64,000 bases of DNA from Bryobacteraceae bacterium. GTDB taxonomy: Bacteria > Acidobacteriota > Terriglobia > Bryobacterales > Bryobacteraceae. The translations under genes were made by a program, and so were the position numbers. The DNA lies in the NCBI GenBank assembly GCA_026002875.1, contig BPGE01000001.1, forward strand, positions 4,526,001-4,590,000. The letters are read 5' to 3'. Below, one piece after another: positions 1 to 9,112 of the stretch (the first letter of the stretch is position 1; each line of letters starts with the position of its first letter). The notes below the pieces were generated by a model. The model did not search any database. It was not told the DNA's origin and worked only from the letters and a program-made list of their open reading frames with translations.

Positions 1-264
1 GCGGTGCGGCTCTGGGCGGCGCGGCTGGCGCGCCACGGCGTGCTGGTGTTCGAAGTAAGACCGGGCATCATCGAAACGGACATGATCGAGAAGGTCCGCC
101 AGGCGTACGAGGAAAAGGCGCGCGCCGGCCTGATTCCGCAGGGACGGCTGGGCGCGCCGGCGGACGTGGCGCGGCAGGTGCGCGCGATTGCGGACGGGCT
201 GCTTGATTACGGCACGGGCACGGTGCTGAACGCCGACGGCGGATTCCACCTGCGCACGTTGTGA
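1..264 (+). CDS. SDR-family oxidoreductase, C-terminal fragment (cut by window edge)
   Basis: This is the last 87 codons of a short-chain dehydrogenase/reductase. The reading frame is open to base 1, so the gene starts before the window. The visible part has the post-catalytic PG motif (RPGIIETDM) and the usual C-terminal dimer segment ending GTVLNADGG. The first residues, AVRLWA, sit where the helix after the YxxxK catalytic pair normally lies, so the active site is just outside the window. The substrate cannot be deduced. The MFS carrier and flavin reductase downstream suggest a small catabolic cluster. Confidence 0.85.
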   Translation, partial: AVRLWAARLARHGVLVFEVRPGIIETDMIEKVRQAYEEKARAGLIPQGRLGAPADVARQVRAIADGLLDYGTGTVLNADGGFHLRTL

Positions 265-324
265 TATAACTGGCATTTCAATTTGGCGCGGGCCGGGCGC
301 CTGCGCCGGGGAGATCCTTCCATC

Positions 325-1566
325 ATGAACAAGAAGTTCTACGGTCCGTGGATCGTCTTCGCCGCCTTCATCACGTTCGGCCTGTCCACCGGGCTGCCGT
401 ACTACAACATTTCGTTCTTCTACGACTACTTCAACCGGGATTTCGGCTGGTCCCGCGAGCAGATCACGCTGGGCTTCCCGCTGGCGGTGGCCCTGACGAT
501 CTGGACGGGGCCGCTGCTGATCCACCGCTTCAGCCCGCGCAGGCTGATTCTGGTGGGGACGTTTCTGACGTTCTGCGCGCTGGCGGGATTCGGGCTGATG
601 CCGGGCATGCTGGGCGTGTACTACCTGCTGTGGGTCGTCTACACGATCGGCTACTTCCTGTCCGGCCCGCCGCCGCACCAGTTCATCGTCTCCAACTGGT
701 ACAAGCGGAACCGCGGCAAGGCGATGGCCGTGGTGTATGTGGGCGTCGGCGTGATCGGGTCGCTGGGCAGCTTCCTGGCCAAGCCCCTCACGGAGTGGTT
801 CGGCTATCACATGGCGCTGGTCATTCTGGGCCTGATGCTGTTTCTCGCCTGGCCGCTGGTGATCTTCGTCATGAAGGACCATCCGCGCGAGATGGGTCAG
901 AACCCGGATGGCGATCCCGAGCCGCCCGCCGAGCAGGCGGTGCAGCCGCAGAGTTTCCGGTGGCTGCTGTCGAAGCCCGCGTTCTGGCTGCTGCTGGTGG
1001 GCAGCGTCTGCTCGATCGGCAGCATCGGCGCGGTGAACTTCCACATGAAGTTCGTGTTCCTCGACCAGGGCTTCCAGCCGGGGCCGCATGCCGACGGGGC
1101 GTGGCGCACGGCCTCGATTCTGATCCTGTGGTCCTCGATTGCAGGCCGGCTCGGAATGGGCTATCTGGCGGACCGCTTCAACAAGAAGTGGGTGATGTTC
1201 ATCACGTATTTCATCGTGGCCGCCACCATTCCGCTGCTGCTGCACGTGCATCCGGGACAGGAGATCTGGCTGTACATCTTCGCGGTGATGTTCGGCTTCG
1301 GAATGGGCGCCGATTACATGCTGATCCCGCTGATGGCGGCGGAAGCATTCGGCGTGAACACGCTGCCGAAGGCGATGTCCGTCATTCTGCCTGCCGACAC
1401 GATCGGGCAGACCTGGTTCCCGTACGTCGTGTCCCACCTGCGCACGATGCTGGGCAGCTATGACAAGGCCCTGATGGTCGTGCTGGCCATCGCAATGACG
1501 GGCGCGCTGGCCATCGCGCTGCTGCCGAACACGAAAGCGCTTGGAGAAAAGAACCGGGTCAGCTGA
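325..1566 (+). CDS. MFS transporter, monocarboxylate/oxalate-formate-like
   Basis: A 413-residue inner-membrane carrier with about 12 hydrophobic segments, in the size range of the major facilitator superfamily. The first helix (GPWIVFAAFITFG) and the soluble loop after about residue 185 (KDHPREMGQNPDG) resemble carriers of the OFA/monocarboxylate type. I use the ATG at 325, preceded by GGGGAGA, rather than the TTG at 283, which would add 14 poorly conserved residues. It lies 61 bp after the SDR gene and 8 bp before the OYE-type reductase, so the three probably form one unit that imports and reduces an organic acid or enone. The substrate is inferred only. Confidence 0.88.
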   Translation: MNKKFYGPWIVFAAFITFGLSTGLPYYNISFFYDYFNRDFGWSREQITLGFPLAVALTIWTGPLLIHRFSPRRLILVGTFLTFCALAGFGLMPGMLGVYYLLWVVYTIGYFLSGPPPHQFIVSNWYKRNRGKAMAVVYVGVGVIGSLGSFLAKPLTEWFGYHMALVILGLMLFLAWPLVIFVMKDHPREMGQNPDGDPEPPAEQAVQPQSFRWLLSKPAFWLLLVGSVCSIGSIGAVNFHMKFVFLDQGFQPGPHADGAWRTASILILWSSIAGRLGMGYLADRFNKKWVMFITYFIVAATIPLLLHVHPGQEIWLYIFAVMFGFGMGADYMLIPLMAAEAFGVNTLPKAMSVILPADTIGQTWFPYVVSHLRTMLGSYDKALMVVLAIAMTGALAIALLPNTKALGEKNRVS

Positions 1567-1574
1567 TACAGTTC

Positions 1575-3005
1575 ATGCGTTATTTCACATACAAGTCTCT
1601 GGAAGAACTGGAAGCGGCGGCGCGCGCCGTGGGCGCGCAGCACGTCCGCTTCATTCACGACAAGGCGCGCGTGCAGGAGCTGCTGCAGCGCAAAGTGCAG
1701 GCGGGCGGCATCACTGCGGGCAACTCCATGGCGATTCATCCCATGGAGGGCTGCGACGGCACGCTGGACGGAAAGCCGGACGAATTGACCTGGCGGCGGT
1801 ACGAGCGGTTCGCGCGGGGCGGGGCGAAACTGATCTGGTTCGAAGCCACCGCCGTGCGCGAAGACGGGCGCGCCAATACGCGGCAGGTGCTGCTGAACCG
1901 CGCCAACGCGGACGAGTTCGCCCGGCTCGTCGAAATGATGCGCCGCGTGCACCGCGAAGAATGGGGCTCGGCGGACGACCTCCTGATCCCCGTGCAGCTC
2001 ACGCACTCCGGGCGGTACTCGCATCCGGTGCGCGTCATCGCGTACCACAATCCGCTCATCGACCAGAAGACCGGCACGCCGCCGGACTATCCCGTGATCA
2101 GCGACGACGAGCTGGAGCGGCTGGAAGATGTCTATGTGGATGCCGCCGGGCTGGCGCTCGAGGCGGGATTCGACGCCGTCGACATCAAGGCGACGCACGG
2201 CTACCTGCTGAGCGAGCTGCTGGGGGCGAAGACGCGGGAGGGACGCTACGGCGGCTCCCTCGAGAACAGAACACGATTCATCCGGAATGTTCTTGGCAAG
2301 ATCCGCGCGAAGTACGGCCGCCGGCTGATGCTGTGCATGCGGCTGGGCTGCTTCGACGGCGTGCCGTACGTCACGGATCCCGAAACGGGGCTGGGCAAGC
2401 CGCTCCCGTTCCCGGTTCCTTATCCCTGGGGCTGGGGCGTGAATCCGATGAACCCGCTCGAGCCGGACCTGACGGAAGTGAAGCAGGCCATCCGCTGGTT
2501 CATCGACTGGGGCATCGAGCTGCTCAACGTCTCGCTCGGGAGCCCTTATTACAACCCGCACATTGGCCGCCCGTTCGAAAAGCCCGACGAGGGCAACTAC
2601 GAAGAGCCGGAGCATCCGCTGCTGGGAGTGGACCGCCATTTCCGCATCGCCGGCGAGCTGCAGCAGGCTTTCCCGGAGCTGCCGATGGTGGGGACGGGCT
2701 ACAGCTGGCTGCAGAAGTACTTCATCCACGCGGGCGCCGCCAACATCGAGGACGGGAAGATCCGTTTCGTGGGCATCGGGCGCGGAGCGCTGACGTATCC
2801 GGACTTCGCCCGCGACGTGATCGAAAAGGGCGAGCTCGACGAATCGCGCGTCTGCAAGACGCTGACCTACTGCACGTACCTGATGCGGCAGAAGCACAAT
2901 GAGCTCGGGCAGTTCCCCACGGGCTGCCCGCCGTTCGACAAGACGGTCTACGGGCCCATCGTGAAGCAGGCGCGCGAGATGAAACGGCGGCTGCAGGGCG
3001 GCTGA
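1575..3005 (+). CDS. NADH:flavin oxidoreductase, Old Yellow Enzyme family
   Basis: A 476-residue FMN-binding TIM-barrel reductase. Family signatures are QLTHSGRYSHP at residues 141-151 (substrate/flavin contact), HGYLLSELL at 208-216, GRYGGSLENRTRF at 223-235, and a phosphate-binding turn around GIGRGALTYPD at 400-410. It is longer than single-domain OYEs. The tail has Cys427, Cys433 and Cys451, which are reminiscent of, but not a clean match to, the 4Fe-4S ligands of the 2,4-dienoyl-CoA reductase branch, and there is no C-terminal NADPH domain. It starts 8 bp after the MFS gene, which implies co-transcription. It should reduce an activated C=C bond; the substrate is unknown. Confidence 0.85.
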   Translation: MRYFTYKSLEELEAAARAVGAQHVRFIHDKARVQELLQRKVQAGGITAGNSMAIHPMEGCDGTLDGKPDELTWRRYERFARGGAKLIWFEATAVREDGRANTRQVLLNRANADEFARLVEMMRRVHREEWGSADDLLIPVQLTHSGRYSHPVRVIAYHNPLIDQKTGTPPDYPVISDDELERLEDVYVDAAGLALEAGFDAVDIKATHGYLLSELLGAKTREGRYGGSLENRTRFIRNVLGKIRAKYGRRLMLCMRLGCFDGVPYVTDPETGLGKPLPFPVPYPWGWGVNPMNPLEPDLTEVKQAIRWFIDWGIELLNVSLGSPYYNPHIGRPFEKPDEGNYEEPEHPLLGVDRHFRIAGELQQAFPELPMVGTGYSWLQKYFIHAGAANIEDGKIRFVGIGRGALTYPDFARDVIEKGELDESRVCKTLTYCTYLMRQKHNELGQFPTGCPPFDKTVYGPIVKQAREMKRRLQGG

Positions 3006-3014
3006 AGCCGCGCC

Positions 3015-5432
3015 CTACTCGCGGAGCGCGCTGGCCGGATCGAGCCGGGCGGCGCGGATGGCCGGACCAGCCGCGGCGCCCACGCTGATCACAGCCAGAA
3101 CAGCCGCCACGGCCGCATAGACCACCGGATCGAACGCCTGAACGCCATAGATCATCCGCTGCAGCGTCTGACCGGTGAGCGGTGCGGAAAACAGCCCCGC
3201 CAGGGCGCCAACACCCGCCAGAAAGAGCCCGGAGCGGAGCGTCATGGCGCGGATCATGCCGGGAGTGGCGCCAAGCGCCATGCGGATGCCAATTTCGCGC
3301 CGCTGCTGCGCCACGGCGAGGGCCAGCACGCCGTAGAGGCCGACCGCCGACAGCAGCAGGGCCAGTCCGGCGAACACCCCGAAAAGAAACAGCGCCGCCG
3401 TCTGCTGGCCTGTGGCGCGCTCGATTTGCGAGCGCAACTCGCGCACCTGATCGGCGGAGACATCCGGCGCCACCTCGCTCATCACTTTCTCGATCGCGGG
3501 AGCCACGCTGAGCGGAGGAACCGCCGTCTTCAGGGCGAAAAACGGAAACGCCCACGGGCGCTGCGTGAAGGATTCGTAGATCATGGCCCGCCGCGTTTCG
3601 TCCGGCTGGTCGAAAGCGATATCCTGCACGACGCCGGCGATCGTTCCAGAGACTTTCTCGCCCATCAGGACGAATTCGATTTCCCTGCCGAGCGGATCCT
3701 CGTTCGGGAAATACTGGTTGCGCAGCGTTTCGGAGATGATGAACACGCGCGGCCGGTCCGGCGTGTCGCTCTCGGCGAAATCGCGGCCCGCGAGCAGACG
3801 GGCGCCGATGACGGAAAAATAGCGCGGCGAAACCGTGTTGTAGAAAATCTGCTGGAATTCGCCCGCGGTTTCGTGGCCTGGAACGCGGAACATGCCAGGC
3901 CAGTTGACGCCGGCCAGCGGGGGATAGGCGGTGACCGTGGCGTCGAGCACGCCGGGGATTTCCCGCATGCGGCCGAGCACCGTCTGATAGAAGCGGGCGC
4001 GCGATTCGTCGTCGGGATAGGCCGCATCTGGCAGCATCGTGCGGAGCAGAAGCACGTTGTCCGGCTGGAAGCCCATGTCCGTGTGCACGAGCCGGTAGTA
4101 CGTGCGCCACAGCAGGCCGGCGCCCACGAGCAGGGTGGCGCAGACGGCGACTTCAGCGCCGATGAGGAGTCCGCGCAACAGGCTGCGGCGGCGGCCGGCT
4201 GAAGCGCCGCGGGATTCTTCGTTCAGGGAGGTGAACAGATTCAGCCGCAGGACGCTCAGAGCCGGGGCTGTGCCGAACACGAGTCCTGTCAGGACGGAAA
4301 CGGCGAGGGCGAAGAGCAGCGTGTGCAGGTTCAGCTCCGCCTCCTCGAGCCTCGGCAGACGGAAGCGGTCCCAGGTGACCAGAAAATCGATGGCCCAGGC
4401 GGCGACGGCCAGTCCGGCAGCGCCGCCGATCAGGGAGAGCAGGACGCTTTCCGTCAGCATCTGGCGGAAGATGCGGATCTGCGAGGCGCCCAGCGCCGCG
4501 CGGACGGCCAGCTCGCGCAGACGGGCCGAGGCGCGGGCCAGCAGCAGGCCGGCCAGGTTGGCGCAGGCCAGCAGAAGGGCCAGGCCGGCGGCGAGCGAGA
4601 GGGCGATCAGCGGCTGGTGCGCGGAGCCGCGCAGGAACCGGTCGGCAGGTTCGAGATAGCCTTCGCGGTTCCGGCTGCTGCGGGGTTCCTCCTCGGCAAG
4701 ACGCTGATAAATGGCCCGGATTTCGGCATCCGCCTGCTCTTTCGTCGCGCCAGGCTTCAGGCGCACGGCGACCACCATGGAGCGGCGGTCGAAAGCGTCC
4801 AGCATCCCCTGCGTGATCGGAAGCGGCACGATGGCTTCCAGTCCTTTGCTGGCTTCCGCCCGCTGCGCGGGCAGTCCGGGCAGAATGCCGGCCACGACAT
4901 GGACCTCTTTCTCCATCTCGACGGTGGTTCCGAGAATGCCCAGGTCGCCGCCGAGGCGGCCGCGCCAGAATCCCTCGTCGAAGTAGACGGCCTGGTTCTT
5001 TCCCGACTGAAATTCGTCCGGAAAAAACTCCCGCCCGGCCAGGAGTTTCACTCCGAGGGCCTTGTAATATCCGGGGCTCGCATAGCCTCCCCGCACGAGG
5101 ATGGAGCGCCCCTTCCATTTGAGGTTGAACGGCTGGCCGAGAATCGTGCCGACGGCTTCCGCGCTGCTGATGCCCTTTTCGAGAGCGACATACTCGTACA
5201 TGTTCGGCAGCGCCGTGGGGCCGCCGGCCAGGTGCTTGACGCGGACGAAGAAGAGCCGCTCCGGCTCAGGATACGGCAGAGGCCGCAACAGCACGCTGTC
5301 GACGACGCTGAAGATGGCGGTGTTGGCGCCGATGCCCAGAGCCAGAATCAGAATGGCCACGGCAGTGAACAGGGGCTCCTTGCGCAGCTGCCGGAAACCA
5401 TAGCGGATATCCTGAAAAAAACCCGAGAGCAT
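3015..5432 (-). CDS. ABC transporter permease, duplicated MacB/FtsX type (ADOP)
   Basis: An 805-residue membrane protein built as two copies of [MacB periplasmic core + FtsX permease]. The first copy starts at [16 protein letters not shown] and [18 protein letters not shown], a hallmark of the Acidobacterial duplicated orphan permeases. The second copy ends with [16 protein letters not shown] near the C-terminus. The open frame extends upstream to 5675, but that extension overlaps the ATPase gene and has no homology-like content. The ATG at 5432 follows GGGGGAAGA. The gene lies 121 bp downstream of its likely ATPase and adaptor, so this copy is not an orphan. It probably exports or extracts a hydrophobic compound or lipoprotein. 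Confidence 0.92.
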   Translation of the reverse strand: MLSGFFQDIRYGFRQLRKEPLFTAVAILILALGIGANTAIFSVVDSVLLRPLPYPEPERLFFVRVKHLAGGPTALPNMYEYVALEKGISSAEAVGTILGQPFNLKWKGRSILVRGGYASPGYYKALGVKLLAGREFFPDEFQSGKNQAVYFDEGFWRGRLGGDLGILGTTVEMEKEVHVVAGILPGLPAQRAEASKGLEAIVPLPITQGMLDAFDRRSMVVAVRLKPGATKEQADAEIRAIYQRLAEEEPRSSRNREGYLEPADRFLRGSAHQPLIALSLAAGLALLLACANLAGLLLARASARLRELAVRAALGASQIRIFRQMLTESVLLSLIGGAAGLAVAAWAIDFLVTWDRFRLPRLEEAELNLHTLLFALAVSVLTGLVFGTAPALSVLRLNLFTSLNEESRGASAGRRRSLLRGLLIGAEVAVCATLLVGAGLLWRTYYRLVHTDMGFQPDNVLLLRTMLPDAAYPDDESRARFYQTVLGRMREIPGVLDATVTAYPPLAGVNWPGMFRVPGHETAGEFQQIFYNTVSPRYFSVIGARLLAGRDFAESDTPDRPRVFIISETLRNQYFPNEDPLGREIEFVLMGEKVSGTIAGVVQDIAFDQPDETRRAMIYESFTQRPWAFPFFALKTAVPPLSVAPAIEKVMSEVAPDVSADQVRELRSQIERATGQQTAALFLFGVFAGLALLLSAVGLYGVLALAVAQQRREIGIRMALGATPGMIRAMTLRSGLFLAGVGALAGLFSAPLTGQTLQRMIYGVQAFDPVVYAAVAAVLAVISVGAAAGPAIRAARLDPASALRE

Positions 5433-5553
5433 GGCTGCGTCTTCCCCCAGATTCAGAGAAATTGCGCCCTGATTGCCAGTCTCTTTTTCCGGATTCCGAC
5501 ACCCGGCGCGGAGCGCGGACGGGAAATCGGGCCGTTCCGCCGCATTGCAGCAC

Positions 5554-6279
5554 TCACAGAGCCGCCGCCTGGCTGGCCGGAACGATCCGCCCGTCGAACA
5601 GGTGGATGGTCCGCTGCGCACGCCGGGCGAAACGGGGATCGTGGGTGACCATGCAGATGGTGGAACCCGAGGCATGGAGTTCGCTCAGCAGGTCCATGAC
5701 CGACTCGCTGTTCGCGGAATCCAGGTTGCCCGTGGGCTCGTCGGCCAGGAGGATGGCCGGCTTGCCCGCCAGGGCGCGCGCCACGGCGACACGCTGCTGC
5801 TGGCCGCCGGAAAGCTGCGACGGGTAATGCTTGAGCCGGTGAGCCATTCCGACCCGCTCCAGGGCTTCCAGCACCAGCTGTTTGCGCTCCGCCGCGCCCA
5901 GCCCCCGGTATGTCAGCGGGAGCTCCACGTTTTCATAGACAGTCAGATCCCCGATCAGATTGAACGCCTGGAAAATAAACCCGATTTCGCGGTTCCGGAT
6001 CCGCGCCCGCTCCCCGATGCCCAGAGAATGAACGGGCGTTCCCCTCAGCCAATATTGTCCGGAAGTCGGGGCTTCCAGCAGGCCCAGGATCGAGAGCAAC
6101 GTCGACTTCCCGCATCCGGATGGTCCGGCGACGGAGACAAATTCCCCTTCCCGGATGTCCAGGCTGACATTTTCCAGCGCGTGCGTTTCCACCTCGTCGG
6201 TGAGAAACACCTTCGAAATATCCCTGAGACGGATCAGCGATCCATTTTCGGTTGTTTGCAGCTCCGGCATATCCATCAT
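5554..6279 (-). CDS. ABC transporter ATP-binding protein, MacB/LolD family
   Basis: A complete 241-residue nucleotide-binding subunit. It has Walker [10 protein letters not shown] at residues 52-60, the Q-loop at Gln104, the signature LSGGQQQR at 156-163, Walker B ILLADEP at 176-182, and the D-loop NLDSANSE, typical of the MacB/LolD/FtsE group. It sits between the adaptor gene (38 bp upstream) and the permease gene. It should energise the ADOP permease from the cytoplasmic face. Several Met codons cluster at the N-terminus (MMDMPE), so the exact start could shift by a few residues. Confidence 0.95.
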   Translation of the reverse strand: MMDMPELQTTENGSLIRLRDISKVFLTDEVETHALENVSLDIREGEFVSVAGPSGCGKSTLLSILGLLEAPTSGQYWLRGTPVHSLGIGERARIRNREIGFIFQAFNLIGDLTVYENVELPLTYRGLGAAERKQLVLEALERVGMAHRLKHYPSQLSGGQQQRVAVARALAGKPAILLADEPTGNLDSANSESVMDLLSELHASGSTICMVTHDPRFARRAQRTIHLFDGRIVPASQAAAL

Positions 6280-6316
6280 CCAGAGAGCGGATTGCCTGCT
6301 ATACTACCACTCTTTG

Positions 6317-7570
6317 TCAGCGAATTGTCAGCCGCTGAGCGTTGTCGTATCCCGATAAATCGGAAAGGATCACGCGGTCGCCTTCCTGAAGGCCGTCCAG
6401 GATTTCGATGGTTTGAACGGATGTCCTTCCGGTGCGGACCTGGACGCGCACGGCTTCCTGGCCGCCGGGCGCAATGCGGAAAAGAGACACGATCGAATTC
6501 GGCTGGGCGAACGCCGGACGCTGGATCTGCAGCGCCCGGGCCAGCTTCTCGATTTCGATGACGGCTTCCACGTTCAGATCGGGACGCGCGCCGGGAGGAA
6601 GCGGTCCTTCCAGCCGGAGGTCGACGAGGACGTTGCCGGCGGTCGCCGCCGGATCGATGCGCGCTACGCGCGCCGGCACCGTGCCGTTCCGGGTATCCAC
6701 GACGGCGGTCTGACCCTCCGCAACGTCCTTGGCCTGGATCTCGGGGATGCGGATCTGGGCCTTGAGCCTTTCAGGCTGCGCCACTTTGGCCAGAGTGGCG
6801 CCAGCCTGCACCTGCTGGCCCACTTCCACGGGCAGCTGCTGCAGGACGCCGGCGGCTCCGGCTTTCACTCTCAGGCTTTCGACCTGCTTGCGCTTGAGGT
6901 CGTAGGCGGCGCGGAGCTTCTCGATCAGGACCCGCTGGGCCGCCAGTTGCGCTTCCGCGCTGGCCGTGCTGATTTCCAGGCGCTTCTTCTCGATTTCAAG
7001 CCGCTTGCGGGCTTCATCGGCCACGGCGCGGGACAGTTTGACGTTCAGTTCGGCGGCAAGGCCTTCTTTGCCGAGCGCGGCGTCGTTGTCCGCCTTCAGC
7101 TGCGCCTGAACGAATTCGCTCTCCACGCGCGCGACGGCGGCGCGCAGATCCAGCTGCGCGGATTCGAGCTTCACGCGCAGATCGCGGAGATTGGCTTCGG
7201 CGGCTCGGAGCTGCCAGCGGAGGTCTTCCGCGGCCAGCTCCAGTTCCGGATTCGAGAGCACGACGAGGACGGTGTCGGGCCGCACCTGCGCACCGGGCCG
7301 CAACAGGATCTTCTCCACGCGCCCGTCCTGCGGCGCGGGAATCCAGACGACCTCTTCCGGCACCAGAACACCCAGCCCCCGCACCTGGCGAATCAGCGGG
7401 GCCACTCTGGCCGTATCGATCCACAGGCTGCTGCGATCCACTGCGGGCGCAGCCGGTTTCGCCTTGCCGAGCCGCCATGCACCGGCGGCGAAAAGAACCG
7501 CCAGCGGCACGGCCACCGCAGCGATGCGGAACAGCCTTCTTCGCGCGACACCCTGTCTCGGAATGTCCAT
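6317..7570 (-). CDS. HlyD/MacA-like periplasmic adaptor (membrane fusion protein)
   Basis: A 417-residue membrane fusion protein. One N-terminal membrane anchor lies at about residues 13-31, followed by the lipoyl half-motif (VWIPAPQDGRVEKILLRPG), a long coiled-coil hairpin at about 110-235 rich in Leu/Ala/Glu/Arg, the second lipoyl half (AGAAGVLQQLPVEVGQQV), then beta-barrel and membrane-proximal domains. It is first in the adaptor-ATPase-permease order and should bridge the ADOP permease to an outer-membrane channel. No TolC-type gene is nearby, so that partner would be encoded elsewhere. Confidence 0.9.
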   Translation of the reverse strand: MDIPRQGVARRRLFRIAAVAVPLAVLFAAGAWRLGKAKPAAPAVDRSSLWIDTARVAPLIRQVRGLGVLVPEEVVWIPAPQDGRVEKILLRPGAQVRPDTVLVVLSNPELELAAEDLRWQLRAAEANLRDLRVKLESAQLDLRAAVARVESEFVQAQLKADNDAALGKEGLAAELNVKLSRAVADEARKRLEIEKKRLEISTASAEAQLAAQRVLIEKLRAAYDLKRKQVESLRVKAGAAGVLQQLPVEVGQQVQAGATLAKVAQPERLKAQIRIPEIQAKDVAEGQTAVVDTRNGTVPARVARIDPAATAGNVLVDLRLEGPLPPGARPDLNVEAVIEIEKLARALQIQRPAFAQPNSIVSLFRIAPGGQEAVRVQVRTGRTSVQTIEILDGLQEGDRVILSDLSGYDNAQRLTIR

Positions 7571-7660
7571 GCCCGTTCCTGCGCGGGTGCGGCCAAGGCC
7601 GGGCCCGCTTCAACAAATGTAGCTGATTTCTTTCTTCCCTGCCCCGTCCCCGGAGGCGGC

Positions 7661-9019
7661 TCAGTAGCGCCAGCTGGAGGAGGCCACGGCGTAGCGCGCG
7701 AACGACTGCTGGTCGGAAAGGAGGGAGGAAATCTCCTCCGCGGAGAGCGGAAATCCGACATAGTAGCCCTGCACGAGGTCGCACCGGGCGGCGTGCACCA
7801 GGTCGAATTCCTCTTCCGTCTCCACGCCTTCCGCCACCACCTGCAGACCGCGGTGGTGCGCCAGCACCGTGATGGTGTGCACCACCGGGAGCGTGCCGCC
7901 CGGCTGGGCGATCTGGCGGACGAAAGAACGGTCCACCTTGATTTTGTCCAGAGGCAGCCGGTGCAGATAGGCCAGCGGAGAGTAGCCGACGCCGAAGTCG
8001 TCGATGGCGATCCGCACGCCCAGCTTGCGCAATTCCGCCATCCGGCGCGCCGACTGCTCGATGTCGGCCAGGATGCAGCTCTCCGTCACTTCCAGCTCGA
8101 GGCTGTCTCCGCGGATGCCGGATTCTTCGAGAATCCGCTTGACGGTCGCGACAAAATCGGGCGAGGCGAACTGTTGCGGCGAGACGTTGACAGCCACGCA
8201 GGGCGCCTTGCCTCCCGCCGCGGACCACCGCGCCACCTGCCGGCAGGCTTCGCGCAGCACCCACTCGCCGATCGGCGTGATGATCCCGGTCTCTTCCGCC
8301 AGGCGGATGAAGGTTTCCGTGTCCACGTGGCCCAGGTCGGCGGAATCCCAGACCAGAAGGGCTTCGACAGCCCGCACCTGCCCGTCCCGGTCCACCTCCG
8401 GCTGGAAACGCAGCGACAGCTCCTGACGCTCGATGGCGCGGTGGAGCGCGGTCTCCAGACGGAAAGCCTGCTCGTGGGAGGAAGACTCGGCCGCTCCGCA
8501 CCAGGCGACGGAGTTCCCGCTGCGGGTCTTTGCCTGCATCATGGCGCTGGACGCCCGGCGCAACAGGGAAGCGCCGTCCTGCCCGCTGGAAGGATACATG
8601 GCCAGACCGACGCTGGCTGTCATATGGAACTCATGCCCGTGCACGACAAGAGGCCGTCCGAGCCATTCGATCAGTTTCTCTGCGTACTCAGTGGCGGCCC
8701 GCCGGGTTCCGCATTCCAGCAGCAGGCCGAACTCGTCGCCGCCCAGGTGACACGCAGGACCGGCGGAGTGAGGGAACGAGCAAATCCTCTGGGACATTTC
8801 CTGCAGCGCCAGATCGCCGCCGCGATATCCGAGAAGGTGATTAATCCGGCGGAACCGGTTGAGCCCTGCCACGCAAACGACAAATTTTTTTCGGGGACTG
8901 GACGCGATCCGCTGATCAAGAACACCCTCGAACTTTCCGCCGCTCAACAGGTTGGGCTCGGTTCTGAGTACTGCGACACGGTCACTCTGATTGCGGCGGG
9001 GAGCACTTGGAATCGTCAT
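7661..9019 (-). CDS. GGDEF-EAL protein, probable c-di-GMP phosphodiesterase
   Basis: 452 residues with no sensor domain or membrane segment: a GGDEF domain (about 30-170) then an EAL domain (about 185-440). The GGDEF signature (93-97) is intact, but the usual metal-binding Asp is Gly52 and the Asp of the ND motif is His61, so cyclase activity is doubtful and the domain may only bind GTP. The EAL domain keeps its ligands: EALLVW at 219, NVSPQQ at 278, EVTES at 310, DDFG at 340, KVD at 361, EGVE at 397 and Gln417. It therefore probably hydrolyses c-di-GMP. It lies 90 bp upstream of the MacAB-like operon on the same strand. Confidence 0.9.
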   Translation of the reverse strand: MTIPSAPRRNQSDRVAVLRTEPNLLSGGKFEGVLDQRIASSPRKKFVVCVAGLNRFRRINHLLGYRGGDLALQEMSQRICSFPHSAGPACHLGGDEFGLLLECGTRRAATEYAEKLIEWLGRPLVVHGHEFHMTASVGLAMYPSSGQDGASLLRRASSAMMQAKTRSGNSVAWCGAAESSSHEQAFRLETALHRAIERQELSLRFQPEVDRDGQVRAVEALLVWDSADLGHVDTETFIRLAEETGIITPIGEWVLREACRQVARWSAAGGKAPCVAVNVSPQQFASPDFVATVKRILEESGIRGDSLELEVTESCILADIEQSARRMAELRKLGVRIAIDDFGVGYSPLAYLHRLPLDKIKVDRSFVRQIAQPGGTLPVVHTITVLAHHRGLQVVAEGVETEEEFDLVHAARCDLVQGYYVGFPLSAEEISSLLSDQQSFARYAVASSSWRY

Positions 9020-9040
9020 AGCGTTGCCAAAAGCCGCTAA

Positions 9041-9046
9041 ATTATA
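9041..9046 (-). promoter_or_regulatory. Probable -10 box of the GGDEF-EAL gene
   Basis: On the minus strand this reads TATAAT, the exact sigma-70 -10 consensus, 21 bp before the ATG at 9019 and in an AT-rich patch that stands out from the surrounding GC-rich sequence. No convincing -35 hexamer lies 16-18 bp upstream (AAAGAC at best), so assignment rests on the -10 match and position alone. Confidence 0.45.
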
Positions 9047-9094
9047 TTGTCACTTACGCTTGAGTCTTTTCTCCGGGAGAATCTCGGACACTTG

Positions 9095-9111
9095 GGCTAG
9101 AACCGCTAGCC
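9095..9111 (-). terminator. Stem-loop after the amidase-fold gene
   Basis: A perfect 6-bp stem (GGCTAG/CTAGCC) with a 5-nt loop begins 2 bp beyond the stop codon of the minus-strand amidase-fold gene. There is no T-tract on the minus strand, so it could stabilise the 3' end rather than terminate by itself. Confidence 0.3.
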
Positions 9112-9112
9112 T

